Shown here piece after piece: positions 7,472 through 15,425 of a stretch of 31,792 nt of DNA. Origin of the DNA: an uncultured Geobacter sp. (GTDB taxonomy: Bacteria; Desulfobacterota; Desulfuromonadia; Geobacterales; Geobacteraceae); NCBI GenBank assembly GCA_937886325.1, contig CALABV010000159.1:1-31792 (forward strand), in the 5' to 3' direction. The first letter of the stretch is position 1. Every line of letters begins with the position of its first letter. The notes under the pieces were generated by a model. The model made no database searches. It was not told the DNA's origin and saw only the letters and a list, made by a program, of their open reading frames with translations. The position numbers were made by a program, and so were the translations under genes.

Positions 7472-8188
7472 TCACGCAAGCAACTTGACGATGTGCTCAT
7501 CATGGATGTAACGGGAAACAAGGGTGGTATCTTCCGGTTTCATCTCCAGAAATTCCAGGGCCATCCCCGGTGGAAGGGCCGGTTTCACCGGTGCGCCGAG
7601 ACGGTTTATCCAGGCAACCCGCGCCTTTGTTTCGATAGGGGTCGGAGCGTTCGGGAGAATAATCCGTATTTTCAGCATGCTATCAACGGGAAGAGTCTGC
7701 TTTGTCCGGACGAAAACACCGCCTCTGCTTATATTGACAGAGCATACGGATACCGAGTCAGGGGCATCGAAACCGTAGGAAACATCAAGTTGTGCCTCGA
7801 ATCTGGCGTTGTCCCGTTTTTCGGGATCGATAAAGCTTCGTACCGACGAAAGGAAGGCGGGTCTGTCTATCGGTTTCATGAGAATATAGGCACTGCCCGC
7901 ATCACGGCACATTTGCCGGAAGTGCTCATCCGCTTTTGCCGCCACCATGACCACGGGAATTTGACGCATATCAGGGTCATCCTTAATCACACGGAGGCAT
8001 TCAACGCAGCTCCTATCCATGCGTGATGCTATATAGACAATACCGGATCGCTCCTGCCGTAAGGCTTTCACAGCCTGCTCGTATTCCCGGCAAACCGTCA
8101 GTCTGATGCCGGTATTGCGCAAGAAGCACTTGATCTGTTCGATCAAAATCCCATCGTCGGCTACAAGCATAATTTTCATACCGTCCAT
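7472..8188 (-). CDS. Pseudo-receiver / PilZ protein (c-di-GMP effector)
   Basis: A 238-residue two-domain protein. Residues 4-120 fold like a response-regulator receiver: the acidic pair Asp11-Asp12 and Lys105 (MKPID) are kept. The usual phosphoacceptor Asp is Ala54 (VYIAS) and the Thr/Ser position is Ala, so it is probably not phosphorylated. Residues 124-230 are a PilZ domain with both c-di-GMP-binding motifs intact: RDNAR (Arg125, Arg129) and NISRGG (Asn152-x-Ser154-x-x-Gly157). The start at 8188 has GGAGAGG at good spacing; the longer open frame to 8329 has none. It should be a cytoplasmic c-di-GMP reader acting through a partner protein. The neighbouring HD-GYP gene would remove the same ligand. 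Confidence 0.88.
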   Translation of the reverse strand: MDGMKIMLVADDGILIEQIKCFLRNTGIRLTVCREYEQAVKALRQERSGIVYIASRMDRSCVECLRVIKDDPDMRQIPVVMVAAKADEHFRQMCRDAGSAYILMKPIDRPAFLSSVRSFIDPEKRDNARFEAQLDVSYGFDAPDSVSVCSVNISRGGVFVRTKQTLPVDSMLKIRIILPNAPTPIETKARVAWINRLGAPVKPALPPGMALEFLEMKPEDTTLVSRYIHDEHIVKLLA

Positions 8189-8665
8189 TTTTGCCTCTCC
8201 TTCGACGATAGCGCTCAATGAAGGGCTATTCCGATTTTCTGCAGTGGGCAGGGATTTACACGCCGGAATGGCAAGTGTAGCGCAAGAAAACGGGAGAGCA
8301 AGTACAATTCTTCGCTCGTCCCATCGCACTTACTGAGGATTTTGTCCGTGTTTGCCTGTCAGCAGGTCGGCCGAAAAGAAAACGGAAAGAATCGAAACAA
8401 CAAAGGGGAGAGGAAAGAAAACCGCGGAATCAGCACCGGATGGGCGTACCTTGTGAGCCGGCGCAAGGTCCGGACGGAGGCGCACCCCACATCCCGATAT
8501 ATCGGCACAGGCAGGGTATCGTGACGATCCCGCCGGCAGGTCGACAGTATACAGTGAAGAAGGAAAAAGGCAACGCTTTCGCTGTGGAAGGCGATCGGCG
8601 GGATGCGGAATCCTTCGTCTATGAAAAAGGTGTGAGAGGGTATGGGGATTCGGAAGAATCAGACA
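8189..8665. other. Intergenic region upstream of the pseudo-receiver/PilZ gene
   Basis: About 480 bases with no convincing gene. The two plus-strand open frames (8342-8524, 8440-8757) lack ribosome binding sites and overlap the real minus-strand gene at 8666. It holds a possible minus-strand promoter at 8274-8301 and a short stem (ACCTTG/CAAGGT) near 8448-8470. A purine-rich stretch on the plus strand runs from about 8375 to 8430. Confidence 0.5.
8274..8301 (-). promoter_or_regulatory. Possible promoter of the pseudo-receiver/PilZ gene
   Basis: On the minus strand TTGCTC (8296-8301), a 16-base spacer and TACACT (8274-8279) form a plausible sigma-70 promoter 86 bases before the start codon. 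Confidence 0.35.
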
Positions 8666-8974
8666 TCAACTTGTATAGTGCTCTTTCAGGAATTCAGCTA
8701 TTTTCAGACCTGCCTCCTCGACGGTATCTCCGGCAAACCCGCTGCGGTATCCGATGACTCGGGCAAGCGCCTCAAGATACACATCTCCTTCCAGACCGGC
8801 AGGGATGTTCATGCGGCAGGCATGCTCTTCGTCACTGCCGAATATTTTTCCGAACCGCAGCCTGTTCATGCCGCGCCGATAGGCAAACCAGAAATCCTCC
8901 TGCCTGACCACGGCTGAAGCGGTCGCGGTGACCGCGCATGTCCTCTCACCATTTTCAAAAGCATGTTCGTCCAT
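8666..8974 (-). CDS. Hypothetical protein, 102 aa
   Basis: A small soluble protein that I do not recognise. The ATG at 8974 follows GGAGGT with 6-base spacing, a strong sign that it is real. The chain starts MDEHAFENGERTC, has a basic aromatic middle (FWFAYRRGMNRLRFG), and a C-terminal half rich in Ala and Glu that looks helical (VEEAGLKIAEFLKEHY). There are two Cys and no membrane segment. It follows the 219-residue hypothetical gene by 126 bases on the same strand, so the two may share a transcript. Confidence 0.7.
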   Translation of the reverse strand: MDEHAFENGERTCAVTATASAVVRQEDFWFAYRRGMNRLRFGKIFGSDEEHACRMNIPAGLEGDVYLEALARVIGYRSGFAGDTVEEAGLKIAEFLKEHYTS

Positions 8975-9100
8975 ACAGGGACCTCCATGCGAACAGCGGA
9001 AAGAGCGCTACTCCACTCTTGCCGGAACAATCGCTCCAGTGAAGGCAATGGTTCCGCAAGGCTTCGCCGACGATAGGACACCGTACAGAGCCATCACCGC

Positions 9101-9760
9101 TTATCCGGTCCCGTGGGCGCTCCTCCAGAACACCTGCCTGACGTTTTCCGTCTCTTCATGGAACGGCAGACGCACCGTTCGGGGATGCAACTCGGGGTTT
9201 CCGTGACGAATCACGATGCGCGCGTTCTGGCAGAGGGGATACGTGTCAAGGAGCGGCTTGATAGTGGAAAACATGGTCTCCGCATTCGGCCCATACACAT
9301 AGATGGAGGTTTCCGAACGGCCGACCCACGAACCGCGAATCTCTCCGTCCACGGAGGAGAGCGCCGGTGAAATCAGAAACGCGAGACCATCGCAAGAGCA
9401 CTTCTCGTACGCCTCATCCGGCAGACCGATTCCATCCAGATAGATGGCGAGACCTTCCTTTCTGCCGAATGCAACAATCTCATCCTTTTCGTCGCGCCGA
9501 AAACGTATCTCCGAACCTGCCGGCGCACCCGCTTCTTCGAGCACCAGCCTCACCATTTCGAGAGCCGTGTCGAGATTGGCAAGAAGCAGTTCGAATTCAA
9601 CATACTCAATCTCCATTTCACGCGTCATCACGGCGCTCGAACCGACAACCTCGCCCAGCCGGTGCGACAGCAGAGCGGACGCCAAGGGCGCCTCGTACCG
9701 TGTGACCCGGGAAGCCCGCTGTATCGGCTCCCAAATCCTGACATGCGCATAGTGACTCAT
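9101..9760 (-). CDS. Hypothetical protein, 219 aa
   Basis: A soluble protein without a family I can name. The start is well supported by GGGGAGGATATCGAG before the ATG. The first third holds MTREMEIEYVEFELLLANLD and then a helical stretch (LEMVRLVLEEAGAPAG). The second half has an EKCSCDG motif, SWVGRSETSIYVYGPNAE and a proline- and arginine-containing end. The alternation of charged strands and helices suggests a compact alpha/beta fold. There is no signal peptide. An AT-rich gap of 800 bases lies upstream, so it probably starts its own transcript, with the 102-residue gene behind it. It could be an immunity-type or ligand-binding protein, but nothing in the sequence fixes this. Confidence 0.75.
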   Translation of the reverse strand: MSHYAHVRIWEPIQRASRVTRYEAPLASALLSHRLGEVVGSSAVMTREMEIEYVEFELLLANLDTALEMVRLVLEEAGAPAGSEIRFRRDEKDEIVAFGRKEGLAIYLDGIGLPDEAYEKCSCDGLAFLISPALSSVDGEIRGSWVGRSETSIYVYGPNAETMFSTIKPLLDTYPLCQNARIVIRHGNPELHPRTVRLPFHEETENVRQVFWRSAHGTG

Positions 9761-10571
9761 CTCGATATCCTCCCCTATTTCGCCCGTACCAAGACAACAA
9801 CAGAAGATGGCTGAGCTTGCCTGTTTGAGGTTGCGCGGATAACGACATAGAACATCGTGACATCGTGCTTTTACAGTTTATTTGTTTATAGTGTACTGTT
9901 TTTTTAAATATGGACAAGCATTATATTGATAATTATATTTCACGACAATTCAGAGAATACAATATTGATCAAGGTCTATTAATATGAGTATGACAGTAAT
10001 TTTGCAGCATGTTATTTTGATTCAGATATTGGTGATCGTTATTTTTTTATTATATTACGAATTATGATGTCTCAGCTTATATGATAATGAATAATTAATA
10101 TTATGACAGTGGTTATCAGCTTGGATGCGAGTGAGTTGCGGAGAGTAATCGCTGAGCGTCCCTGGAACAGGGATGAACCCGGAATCGGCAGCTGAAGTCA
10201 TCCTTCGCTCACTCCGAATGCCCTTCTTCTCCTGCTCCAGGCTCATTTCGCTATAACCGATGAACTTGCGGGTTCGGACAACATCGGCCGGTGACGCTCC
10301 TTTTCGCCAAGAGCAGCAACGAATCAGGTATAAGTCGTTCTCTTCGGACAACTCCAACTGCCGTTTTCAGGAAAAAAAGAGAGGGTATGCGTGAAATGTC
10401 TCACGAAAGGAGATGGAAAAATCTCGAGAAGTGAAAGGATTCGACGTATGCGGTTGATGCCGCTTGCCCGACGGTAACAGCTTAGATGAGAGTACTCGGC
10501 GGGAAAAAACGGGGTTTTGGGGAATGGAAGAGATCTCCGCGCAGGGAAATGATCCGCGGACGAGAAACCGC
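9761..10571. other. Long intergenic region with AT-rich island
   Basis: About 810 bases without a well-supported gene. From roughly 9860 to 10110 the sequence becomes strongly AT-rich, with T-runs at 9898-9905 and 10042-10048, in contrast to the GC-rich surroundings. This must hold the promoter of the 219-residue gene, but no box pair with proper spacing stood out. The rest carries an open frame that looks like a gene remnant (10055-10357) and a purine-rich stretch on the plus strand near 10370-10450. Confidence 0.55.
10055..10357 (-). pseudogene. Possible gene remnant, 100-codon open frame
   Basis: A minus-strand open frame whose first 50 codons read like real protein (DLYLIRCCSWRKGASPADVV, then a TRKFIGYSEMSLEQEK stretch). 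It has only a TTG as an early start, no ribosome binding site, an in-frame stop codon just upstream, and a tail that runs into the AT-rich island. The family is not recognised. It may be a decayed 3' fragment or a chance open frame. Confidence 0.25.
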
Positions 10572-10826
10572 CTACGAGGGGATAGTCGGCAATCCCCTCA
10601 GGAGGGCAAGGAAACGCTCCTCGTTGAAGGGTCTGCTTTCGGACACAACGGAACGCATTTCGGCTGCAATCGCGGAACCGATGAGATGTTTCGCGTCTTC
10701 CACGCCAAAGCCAAGCCCTACCAGCCTCTCAAGCGTCTCCCGCGTCTGGGGTGGCGCATTCGTCTCCAGCTGATTCTCCACCACACGCAGGATATACCCG
10801 CTTACCCGGACAGATTGTTCACTCAT
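10572..10826 (-). CDS. Small conserved-looking protein, 84 aa
   Basis: A small soluble helical protein. The central block (TRETLERLVGLGFGVEDAKH, then LIGSAIAAEM) resembles the helical motif seen in short DUF1841-like proteins: a Leu-rich helix, a Gly turn, then an Ala/Ile helix. This is a weak resemblance, not an assignment. The ATG at 10826 has AAGGAA at 10 bases; a GTG at 10850 is an alternative without better support. It lies 117 bases behind the roadblock gene, on the same strand, with a large inverted repeat in between. It may be the last gene of the ParA-roadblock-FIST cluster. Confidence 0.6.
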   Translation of the reverse strand: MSEQSVRVSGYILRVVENQLETNAPPQTRETLERLVGLGFGVEDAKHLIGSAIAAEMRSVVSESRPFNEERFLALLRGLPTIPS

Positions 10827-10860
10827 GGAGATACGTATTCCTTTCACCACTGTCCTGCAC

Positions 10861-10896
10861 GGCCGGAGAAGCAGAGGGGACCCCGCGTCTCCGGCC
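10861..10896. repeat. Intercistronic inverted repeat
   Basis: An 8-bp perfect stem (10861-10868 GGCCGGAG with 10889-10896 CTCCGGCC) encloses an inner GGGG/CCCC pairing. No T-run follows on either strand, so it is more likely an RNA-stabilising or attenuating hairpin than a terminator. It separates the roadblock gene from the 84-residue gene. Confidence 0.5.
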
Positions 10897-10943
10897 GCTC
10901 CGGAGCTTCCGTACCGCCTGATTTGGGAAGGGAATAAGGCGGA

Positions 10944-11537
10944 TTAATCAAGGTTCGGAAGATTCTCGATAATCTGGGTGGTAATAAAATTCTTGATGGA
11001 ATGGTACGCCTGTTCAGGCGCAATAAGGCCTATCACGTAATACTGGGAATTCTGCTGAGGCGTGACGAAGCCTACGATTCTTCTCTTGTCGAAATCCAGA
11101 TCGACCCAGAAGAGCTTTCCCGCGTCGGGGGCAATCCTCTCCAGTTGATCGACCGAGCAGACCATCTCGGCGCCCGTTCCCTCGAATCCATAACCGGGCA
11201 CCCTCCCCCTGGAGGCGATGATGAAACCCTGTGAATCGACGACAAAAGCTGCCTCAGCCTTTGTCAGTCCCATGCACCAGCCAAGACACCCTTCCCAATT
11301 GGAAAATTTCTGCGGTTGCATGTCAAGGGGTGGCGTCATAGCGCCCTTCGACTCATCCGTGGCGGGCGCGCTCACCGGCGAGGACTTCCGCGGCAGGGAG
11401 TCAATCGTCAACCGCACATAGGCGGGAGGCTCTTGGGAAACCGCCACGCTCTGGGAAGATGTCGGTATCGGAGCGAGGCTGCTGAGAATCTGCTGCGCCT
11501 GCTTCAGATCATATGAGTTCACGCTGCGGTCTTTCAT
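10944..11537 (-). CDS. Roadblock/LC7-like protein, partner of the ParA ATPase
   Basis: A 197-residue protein. Residues about 1-85 are a Ser/Pro/Gln-rich, low-complexity linker. Residues about 95-195 look like a roadblock/LC7 domain: EAAFVVDSQGFIIASRG, the usual strand where these domains begin, then a helix (GAEMVCSVDQLERI), a strand pair (KLFWVDLDFDKRRIVGFVTP) and YYVIGLIAPEQAY. Roadblock proteins usually dimerise and serve as partners or activators of P-loop NTPases such as MglA. The ATG at 11537 has AGGAGA at 5 bases and lies 29 bases inside the 3' end of the ParA-like gene. The upstream frame extension is antisense noise. The overlap strongly suggests the two proteins are made together. 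Action on the ParA ATPase is inference. Confidence 0.82.
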   Translation of the reverse strand: MKDRSVNSYDLKQAQQILSSLAPIPTSSQSVAVSQEPPAYVRLTIDSLPRKSSPVSAPATDESKGAMTPPLDMQPQKFSNWEGCLGWCMGLTKAEAAFVVDSQGFIIASRGRVPGYGFEGTGAEMVCSVDQLERIAPDAGKLFWVDLDFDKRRIVGFVTPQQNSQYYVIGLIAPEQAYHSIKNFITTQIIENLPNLD

Positions 11538-12324
11538 CAACGTCTCCTGTCGCACCACCCAATCCCTGGATGACGCCTTTGATTTCCGTGGCCAGCAACT
11601 CGAACCGGATCGCCTCGGGAGGATATTTTCCCGGCATGAAGGCAACGGGCAGTCCTTTTTCACTCGCGACACCGAACACATCGGCACGGGGGATATAGGT
11701 TTCCAGCACACGACTCAGCGATGCCCAGACGGTATTCATGATGTTGAAGGAGACATCCTTGTTCAACTGGACCATTGTGGCCAGGATGCCGAGCAGTTCC
11801 AGATCGCTGTTTTCGGTTTCCTTGACGTGCTGGAGCACCCGCAGGGTCTGAGAGATTGCACGCAGCGCCAGAGGTTCCGCCTGCAGCGGTATCAGGGCGA
11901 AGTCGCTTACGGACAGGGCGGCTCTGGTGACCATGCCGAGTCCCGAGGGGGTATCGATGATGATGTACCGGAATTTCTCACCCACAGCGTCAAGTATCTC
12001 GCGCAATGAGGGCGAAGAATGGAGAAACTCCTCGTAGACGCACACATCTAGGGGATCCAGACGCCCCCTCGGAAGAATGGACAGGCAGGGAAGCTTCGTC
12101 TGCATGATGACCTCATCCAGCGTTCCCTGCTTCATCATGAACTCCGCCAGACCTCTCCATTCAGCGTCGCTCCGGGCAAGGGAAAAGCCGATTGCGCCGA
12201 GCGGGTCCGCATCGATTAGCAGAGTGGGATCTCCTCCCTCCGCAAGAGCGACTGCAAGGTTGAGGGCTACCGTTGTCTTACCGGTACCGCCTTTTGAACT
12301 CACTATGGAAAGAATATTCGCCAT
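11509..12324 (-). CDS. ParA/MinD-family ATPase
   Basis: A 271-residue P-loop ATPase of the SIMIBI class. The deviant Walker A SKGGTGKTT is at residues 10-18, with signature Lys11. Walker A' is LLIDADP near 36-42, and Walker B is YIIIDTPSGLG near 123. Such ATPases dimerise on ATP and position cargo on nucleoid or membrane. No C-terminal membrane-targeting helix like that of MinD is seen; the tail is GDVDERPQRELI. There is no ParB gene nearby, so chromosome partitioning is unlikely. The neighbours are roadblock, PATAN, V4R and FIST signalling proteins. The start has GGGGAG at 5-6 bases. The 3' end overlaps the roadblock gene. A spatial organiser or signalling switch for the cluster is inference. 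Confidence 0.88.
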   Translation of the reverse strand: MANILSIVSSKGGTGKTTVALNLAVALAEGGDPTLLIDADPLGAIGFSLARSDAEWRGLAEFMMKQGTLDEVIMQTKLPCLSILPRGRLDPLDVCVYEEFLHSSPSLREILDAVGEKFRYIIIDTPSGLGMVTRAALSVSDFALIPLQAEPLALRAISQTLRVLQHVKETENSDLELLGILATMVQLNKDVSFNIMNTVWASLSRVLETYIPRADVFGVASEKGLPVAFMPGKYPPEAIRFELLATEIKGVIQGLGGATGDVDERPQRELI

Positions 12325-12379
12325 GTTGTCTCCCCAATCCGTATCGCATGGTACATGCTTTCACCAAAAACCGTTACAA

Positions 12380-13282
12380 CTATTCCGTATTCCCGCGAAT
12401 GCCCGACGCAACCTCGGATATCTTATGCATGACAACACCCATCCTGGCGCTCCTGTCACACGCGATTGCCACGAACTGCCGTGTTTCCGCATCGACTACC
12501 TGAACATACATCGAGCCCTCTTCACAGGAGAGCAACGTGAATCCGACCGTTCCCAGCTTCACCTCGGGGGAAACCCGGCACGATGCGTCCAGCCAGGCGG
12601 ACACTGCCGCGACAATGCGTTCCGTCTCAACGCGTACCTCGTCCGATTGATGAAACGAACGGATCCTGCCGGTCGTGTCGGCCACAAAAGAATACAGATA
12701 TCCCGGCAATGAAGAGAGTTCCTGCAGGACCGCCGGTTCCGCCTCGCAGAGGGCTTCCTCCCGGTGCGTCCCTCGGGACGGCTCGGAGTCCGCGGCCGCA
12801 GGGGCTACTACCTGCTCCCCGTCCTCGGGCACAACCTCGCCAAGCAGGAAAATAAGGCTCGCATCTATGGCCATTTCGCCATGCCTTGCCTCAAGCAGTA
12901 TGCTGGGGTCACCCATCATGGAAGAAAGGGCGGCGCTGACATGAGCCTTCAGGCATTCCCGAAGAGTGGAGTGAGAGATTAATCCGGCCTCTTCCAGCAG
13001 CGCCCCGAGCTTCTTCGACTTACCCAACGATCGGTATTTCCGCACTACCTCATTGAGTTTCTCCTTGGGTACCATACCGATACGTTCCAGGAATGACGCA
13101 AAGTTCTCCTTCTGGCTGTTACTTACCGCCCAGGCGATGTGCCCGTCCCTCATGACGACCACGCCCACCTGCTCGGAATCCTTCACGGCACGAAGAATAC
13201 CGCTCCATCGAATCTCGACGGCATTTTTCAGTGCATCGCGAAAAGGGTGTCCATCAATGAATTCAAGCACATCGTCGGCCAC
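12380..13282 (-). CDS. PATAN/DUF4388-like and roadblock-like two-domain protein
   Basis: A 300-residue soluble protein. The first 150 residues resemble the PATAN (DUF4388, PatA N-terminal) domain: WSGILRAVKDSEQVGVVVM followed by a RDGHIAWA strand, and LGALLEEAGLISHSTL, a helical pair common in that family. After an Ala/Glu/Pro linker, residues about 185-295 look like a roadblock fold: YLYSFVADTTGRIRSFHQS, a long helix, GTVGFTLLSCEEGSMYVQV and a final helix. The start is a GTG at 13282 with GGAG at 6 bases; no better ATG is available. It lies 55 bases upstream of the ParA-like gene and 73 bases behind a V4R-like gene. The domain calls rest on pattern only. Confidence 0.72.
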   Translation of the reverse strand: MADDVLEFIDGHPFRDALKNAVEIRWSGILRAVKDSEQVGVVVMRDGHIAWAVSNSQKENFASFLERIGMVPKEKLNEVVRKYRSLGKSKKLGALLEEAGLISHSTLRECLKAHVSAALSSMMGDPSILLEARHGEMAIDASLIFLLGEVVPEDGEQVVAPAAADSEPSRGTHREEALCEAEPAVLQELSSLPGYLYSFVADTTGRIRSFHQSDEVRVETERIVAAVSAWLDASCRVSPEVKLGTVGFTLLSCEEGSMYVQVVDAETRQFVAIACDRSARMGVVMHKISEVASGIRGNTE

Positions 13283-13355
13283 GAATGACTCCAGGGTCCG
13301 GTTCAGGAGTACCGGGGGATGCCTTTTGCGGACGCCCCCTTTTCATTCCTGATCT

Positions 13356-13937
13356 CTATTTTTTCGTAACGATGAATTCTCCGTACGGGTCACCGACCTC
13401 GATCCCTTTTGACTGCCGGCAGATATAGGTATCCATCCCGTCAGGGTAGGGCTCCGCATAGGCCAGATCAAAGAATGCCTGGCTCAGCCCGCGAAGCATG
13501 TACCCACGAAGCCCTTCTCCGCCGCTGTCCGCCTCATAGTAGTCGAAGGCGCGGATGACCATCTTCTCTCCCTCTTTCAACTGCACGATTCCCGATTTTG
13601 CCCATCCCCAGGCAGTAAAGGCGGCGTAAGCGCCACGCAGGATATCCTTCTCCCCTTCGGTAACCATCGGAAGAACAACATCATTGAATATGTCGGACGT
13701 GATGATGCCGCATCCGGTGTGATATCCGCATTCATAGGCGGCTCTCACCAGTCCCTCTTCCACTTCGGCTTTCTTGTCGGGGGGGGCGGCCGCCATTATC
13801 CTTTCGGAGAAAGTATTCAGGAGCTTGACGGGAAGCAGGTTCACCAGTACCTCGTATTCCGGTATCAAACCGTTTTCATCACCCTGGACGGTTATCTTGG
13901 CCAGGGATTTCACCACGGTATCACGCATAACGGTCAT
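13356..13937 (-). CDS. V4R-like ligand-binding protein
   Basis: A 193-residue soluble protein. The last 60 residues carry features of the V4R (4-vinyl reductase-like) domain: GLRGYMLRGLSQAFFDLAYA, an aromatic/Cys segment (YICRQSK) and the typical ending GDPYGEFIV. V4R domains bind small hydrophobic ligands or act as sensors in other proteins. The N-terminal half starts TVVKSLAKITVQGDENGLIP and holds ECGYHTGCGI with two Cys. The ATG at 13937 follows GGAGGAG at 7 bases. It lies 18 bases behind another, shorter V4R-like gene and the two appear distantly related. It is part of the tightly spaced FIST-to-ParA cluster. The ligand is unknown. Confidence 0.68.
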   Translation of the reverse strand: MTVMRDTVVKSLAKITVQGDENGLIPEYEVLVNLLPVKLLNTFSERIMAAAPPDKKAEVEEGLVRAAYECGYHTGCGIITSDIFNDVVLPMVTEGEKDILRGAYAAFTAWGWAKSGIVQLKEGEKMVIRAFDYYEADSGGEGLRGYMLRGLSQAFFDLAYAEPYPDGMDTYICRQSKGIEVGDPYGEFIVTKK

Positions 13938-13955
13938 GAATAGACTCCTCCTCTC

Positions 13956-14471
13956 TCAAGACACCTTTACAATAAACTTGCCTTCCGAATCACCGGCGGC
14001 AATACTGGCAGCCTCGGTAACCGTATAGCTTTTCAGCGGTTTGTCGAACGCCGCGCCGAACATGGCCGCCACGTATCCGCAGGTGAAATGGTTGACAGGT
14101 TTGTCGGTGTTCCCCCACTTCATAATCCATCCTTCGTCCAGGTGGGAACGGACCAGGCGAACCTCTCCTCCCTGCTCGTCACCGGTAATTACCATTTTCC
14201 CGAGGCCGAATACCGAGAAGTATTCTCTTCCCACGTTGCACTTGTCCTGGGCCGACGTCAGCCCGTTCTTCCGGATATAATCGTCGAAAACCGCCCGCAT
14301 TGTTTCCTCAACCACGTCCCGAAGGATGCCGGTACCGTCAATGTCTTCCAGCTCCCCGGCCATTTTCGTAATCAATGCAAGATAGTGGTGGGAATGCATC
14401 ACCACGGGATGACCGTTCAAATACTGGCGATTCGTCTCGGCATCCATCGTAAAATCTAATCTCAACGCCAT
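13956..14471 (-). CDS. V4R-like ligand-binding protein, paralogue
   Basis: A 171-residue soluble protein, distantly like the protein encoded next to it. The C-terminal third reads as a V4R-type domain: VNHFTCGYVAAMFGAAFDKP, then YTVTEAASIAAGDSEGKFIV, with the GD...G.FIV ending shared with its neighbour. The N-terminal part has two His-rich or acidic segments (HPVVMHSHHYLAL, GELEDIDGTGI). The ATG has GGAGGG at 7 bases. The gene is 12 bases behind the PATAN-roadblock gene. A sensory role is inferred from family and place. Confidence 0.68.
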   Translation of the reverse strand: MALRLDFTMDAETNRQYLNGHPVVMHSHHYLALITKMAGELEDIDGTGILRDVVEETMRAVFDDYIRKNGLTSAQDKCNVGREYFSVFGLGKMVITGDEQGGEVRLVRSHLDEGWIMKWGNTDKPVNHFTCGYVAAMFGAAFDKPLKSYTVTEAASIAAGDSEGKFIVKVS

Positions 14472-14483
14472 ATGACAACCCTC

Positions 14484-15260
14484 CTAGAATGAGTGGCCGA
14501 GTTCTTCAAAAAGTTTCTTGGTTTTGTGGCGAATGATACCCAGCTTGGACGCGTCCGGCGTGACGACCGCGGCAATCGCGTCTCCAACCGGTTTGCACAT
14601 GATCACCGCCCTGCCGTATTCGATGAACATGTCCTGGAACATGTTTACGTTCAACTCGGCGCCCATTTCTTCAATGCCGTTGATGGCATGGGCAAGCGAA
14701 GCTCCCAGTTCATCAATGTTCACCCTGGCGCTGCTGCCTGCCGATTCGATGACGAAGCCGTCCCGACCGACAACAACGACGGCGTCTATGCCCGATATTT
14801 CCAGCAAATCATTCAGAACCTCTGCTGAGCCTCTTCCTTCCTGTTGCATCTGAAGACTCCTTTCTTCGACCTCTCGTATGGGGTTAGCGGTGTTTTCCTT
14901 CGCCTGTCTGTCAAGCAACACAACAGCTTCCATTATGGCGTGCTGGACCGAAAGTCCGATAGTCGACTTCGCGGATGCAACGCCGGGTATAAAGTGAAAT
15001 GTCCCCTGCTCCCAGGCAAGGAGGTCGGCAAGCCCTTCCAAACCCGACTTCTCGCCGGAATCCGCTGAAACAAGTTCACCCGCGACAAAAAAAATCTTGC
15101 CCTCCGTTCCGTCCGGATGGCGCACGAGTTGAATCATGCCGCTCTTCGAGCTGGAAGAGAGGAACTGTAGAAGATCCGTAATGTGGGTCAGGGAAAGATT
15201 GCCTTTCAGGCCGGTATCGCCTTTCCCCGCTACGATGCTTTCTTCACGTTGAACAGGCAT
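14484..15260 (-). CDS. PATAN/DUF4388 and roadblock/LC7 two-domain protein
   Basis: A 258-residue soluble protein with a clear two-domain layout. Residues about 15-110 match DUF4388/PATAN: LKGNLSLTHITDLLQFLSSS, SGMIQLVR, GKIFFVAGELVSADSG, then LADLLAWEQGTFHF. Residues about 155-255 match roadblock/LC7: LNDLLEISGIDAVVVVGRDG, FVIESAG, a helix (LGASLAHAINGIEEMG) and GRAVIMCKPVGDAIAAVV. This composite is well known in delta-proteobacterial gliding and chemosensory regulation. The ATG at 15260 has GAGGG at 7 bases; the frame extends to 15398 without one. It follows the FIST gene by 165 bases, the largest gap in the cluster, and the V4R-like pair comes right behind. Confidence 0.88.
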   Translation of the reverse strand: MPVQREESIVAGKGDTGLKGNLSLTHITDLLQFLSSSSKSGMIQLVRHPDGTEGKIFFVAGELVSADSGEKSGLEGLADLLAWEQGTFHFIPGVASAKSTIGLSVQHAIMEAVVLLDRQAKENTANPIREVEERSLQMQQEGRGSAEVLNDLLEISGIDAVVVVGRDGFVIESAGSSARVNIDELGASLAHAINGIEEMGAELNVNMFQDMFIEYGRAVIMCKPVGDAIAAVVTPDASKLGIIRHKTKKLFEELGHSF

Positions 15261-15425
15261 TGCAGTACCCTCACGAAGACAAACTGGGAAACTCCCGCAC
15301 GGGACAATTTCCGTACAGGAGGAAACGGCATAAGGTGAAGCATTCGTCGCCAACCCCATACGGAGTATTTCGTGGAGAAGCTCGGAGCGTATGCGCAATG
15401 CGTACGCTCCGACACCGTCAGCGCG

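Noticed and set aside
9890..9930. Promoter for the 219-residue gene in the AT-rich island
   Set aside because: TTGTCC and TATAAA boxes exist on the minus strand but are 21 bases apart, too far for a sigma-70 promoter.
10464..10937. Plus-strand open frame of 157 codons
   Set aside because: It is antisense to the 84-residue gene, which has more protein-like helices. The composition of the plus frame (many Arg, Pro, His) is that of a shadow frame.
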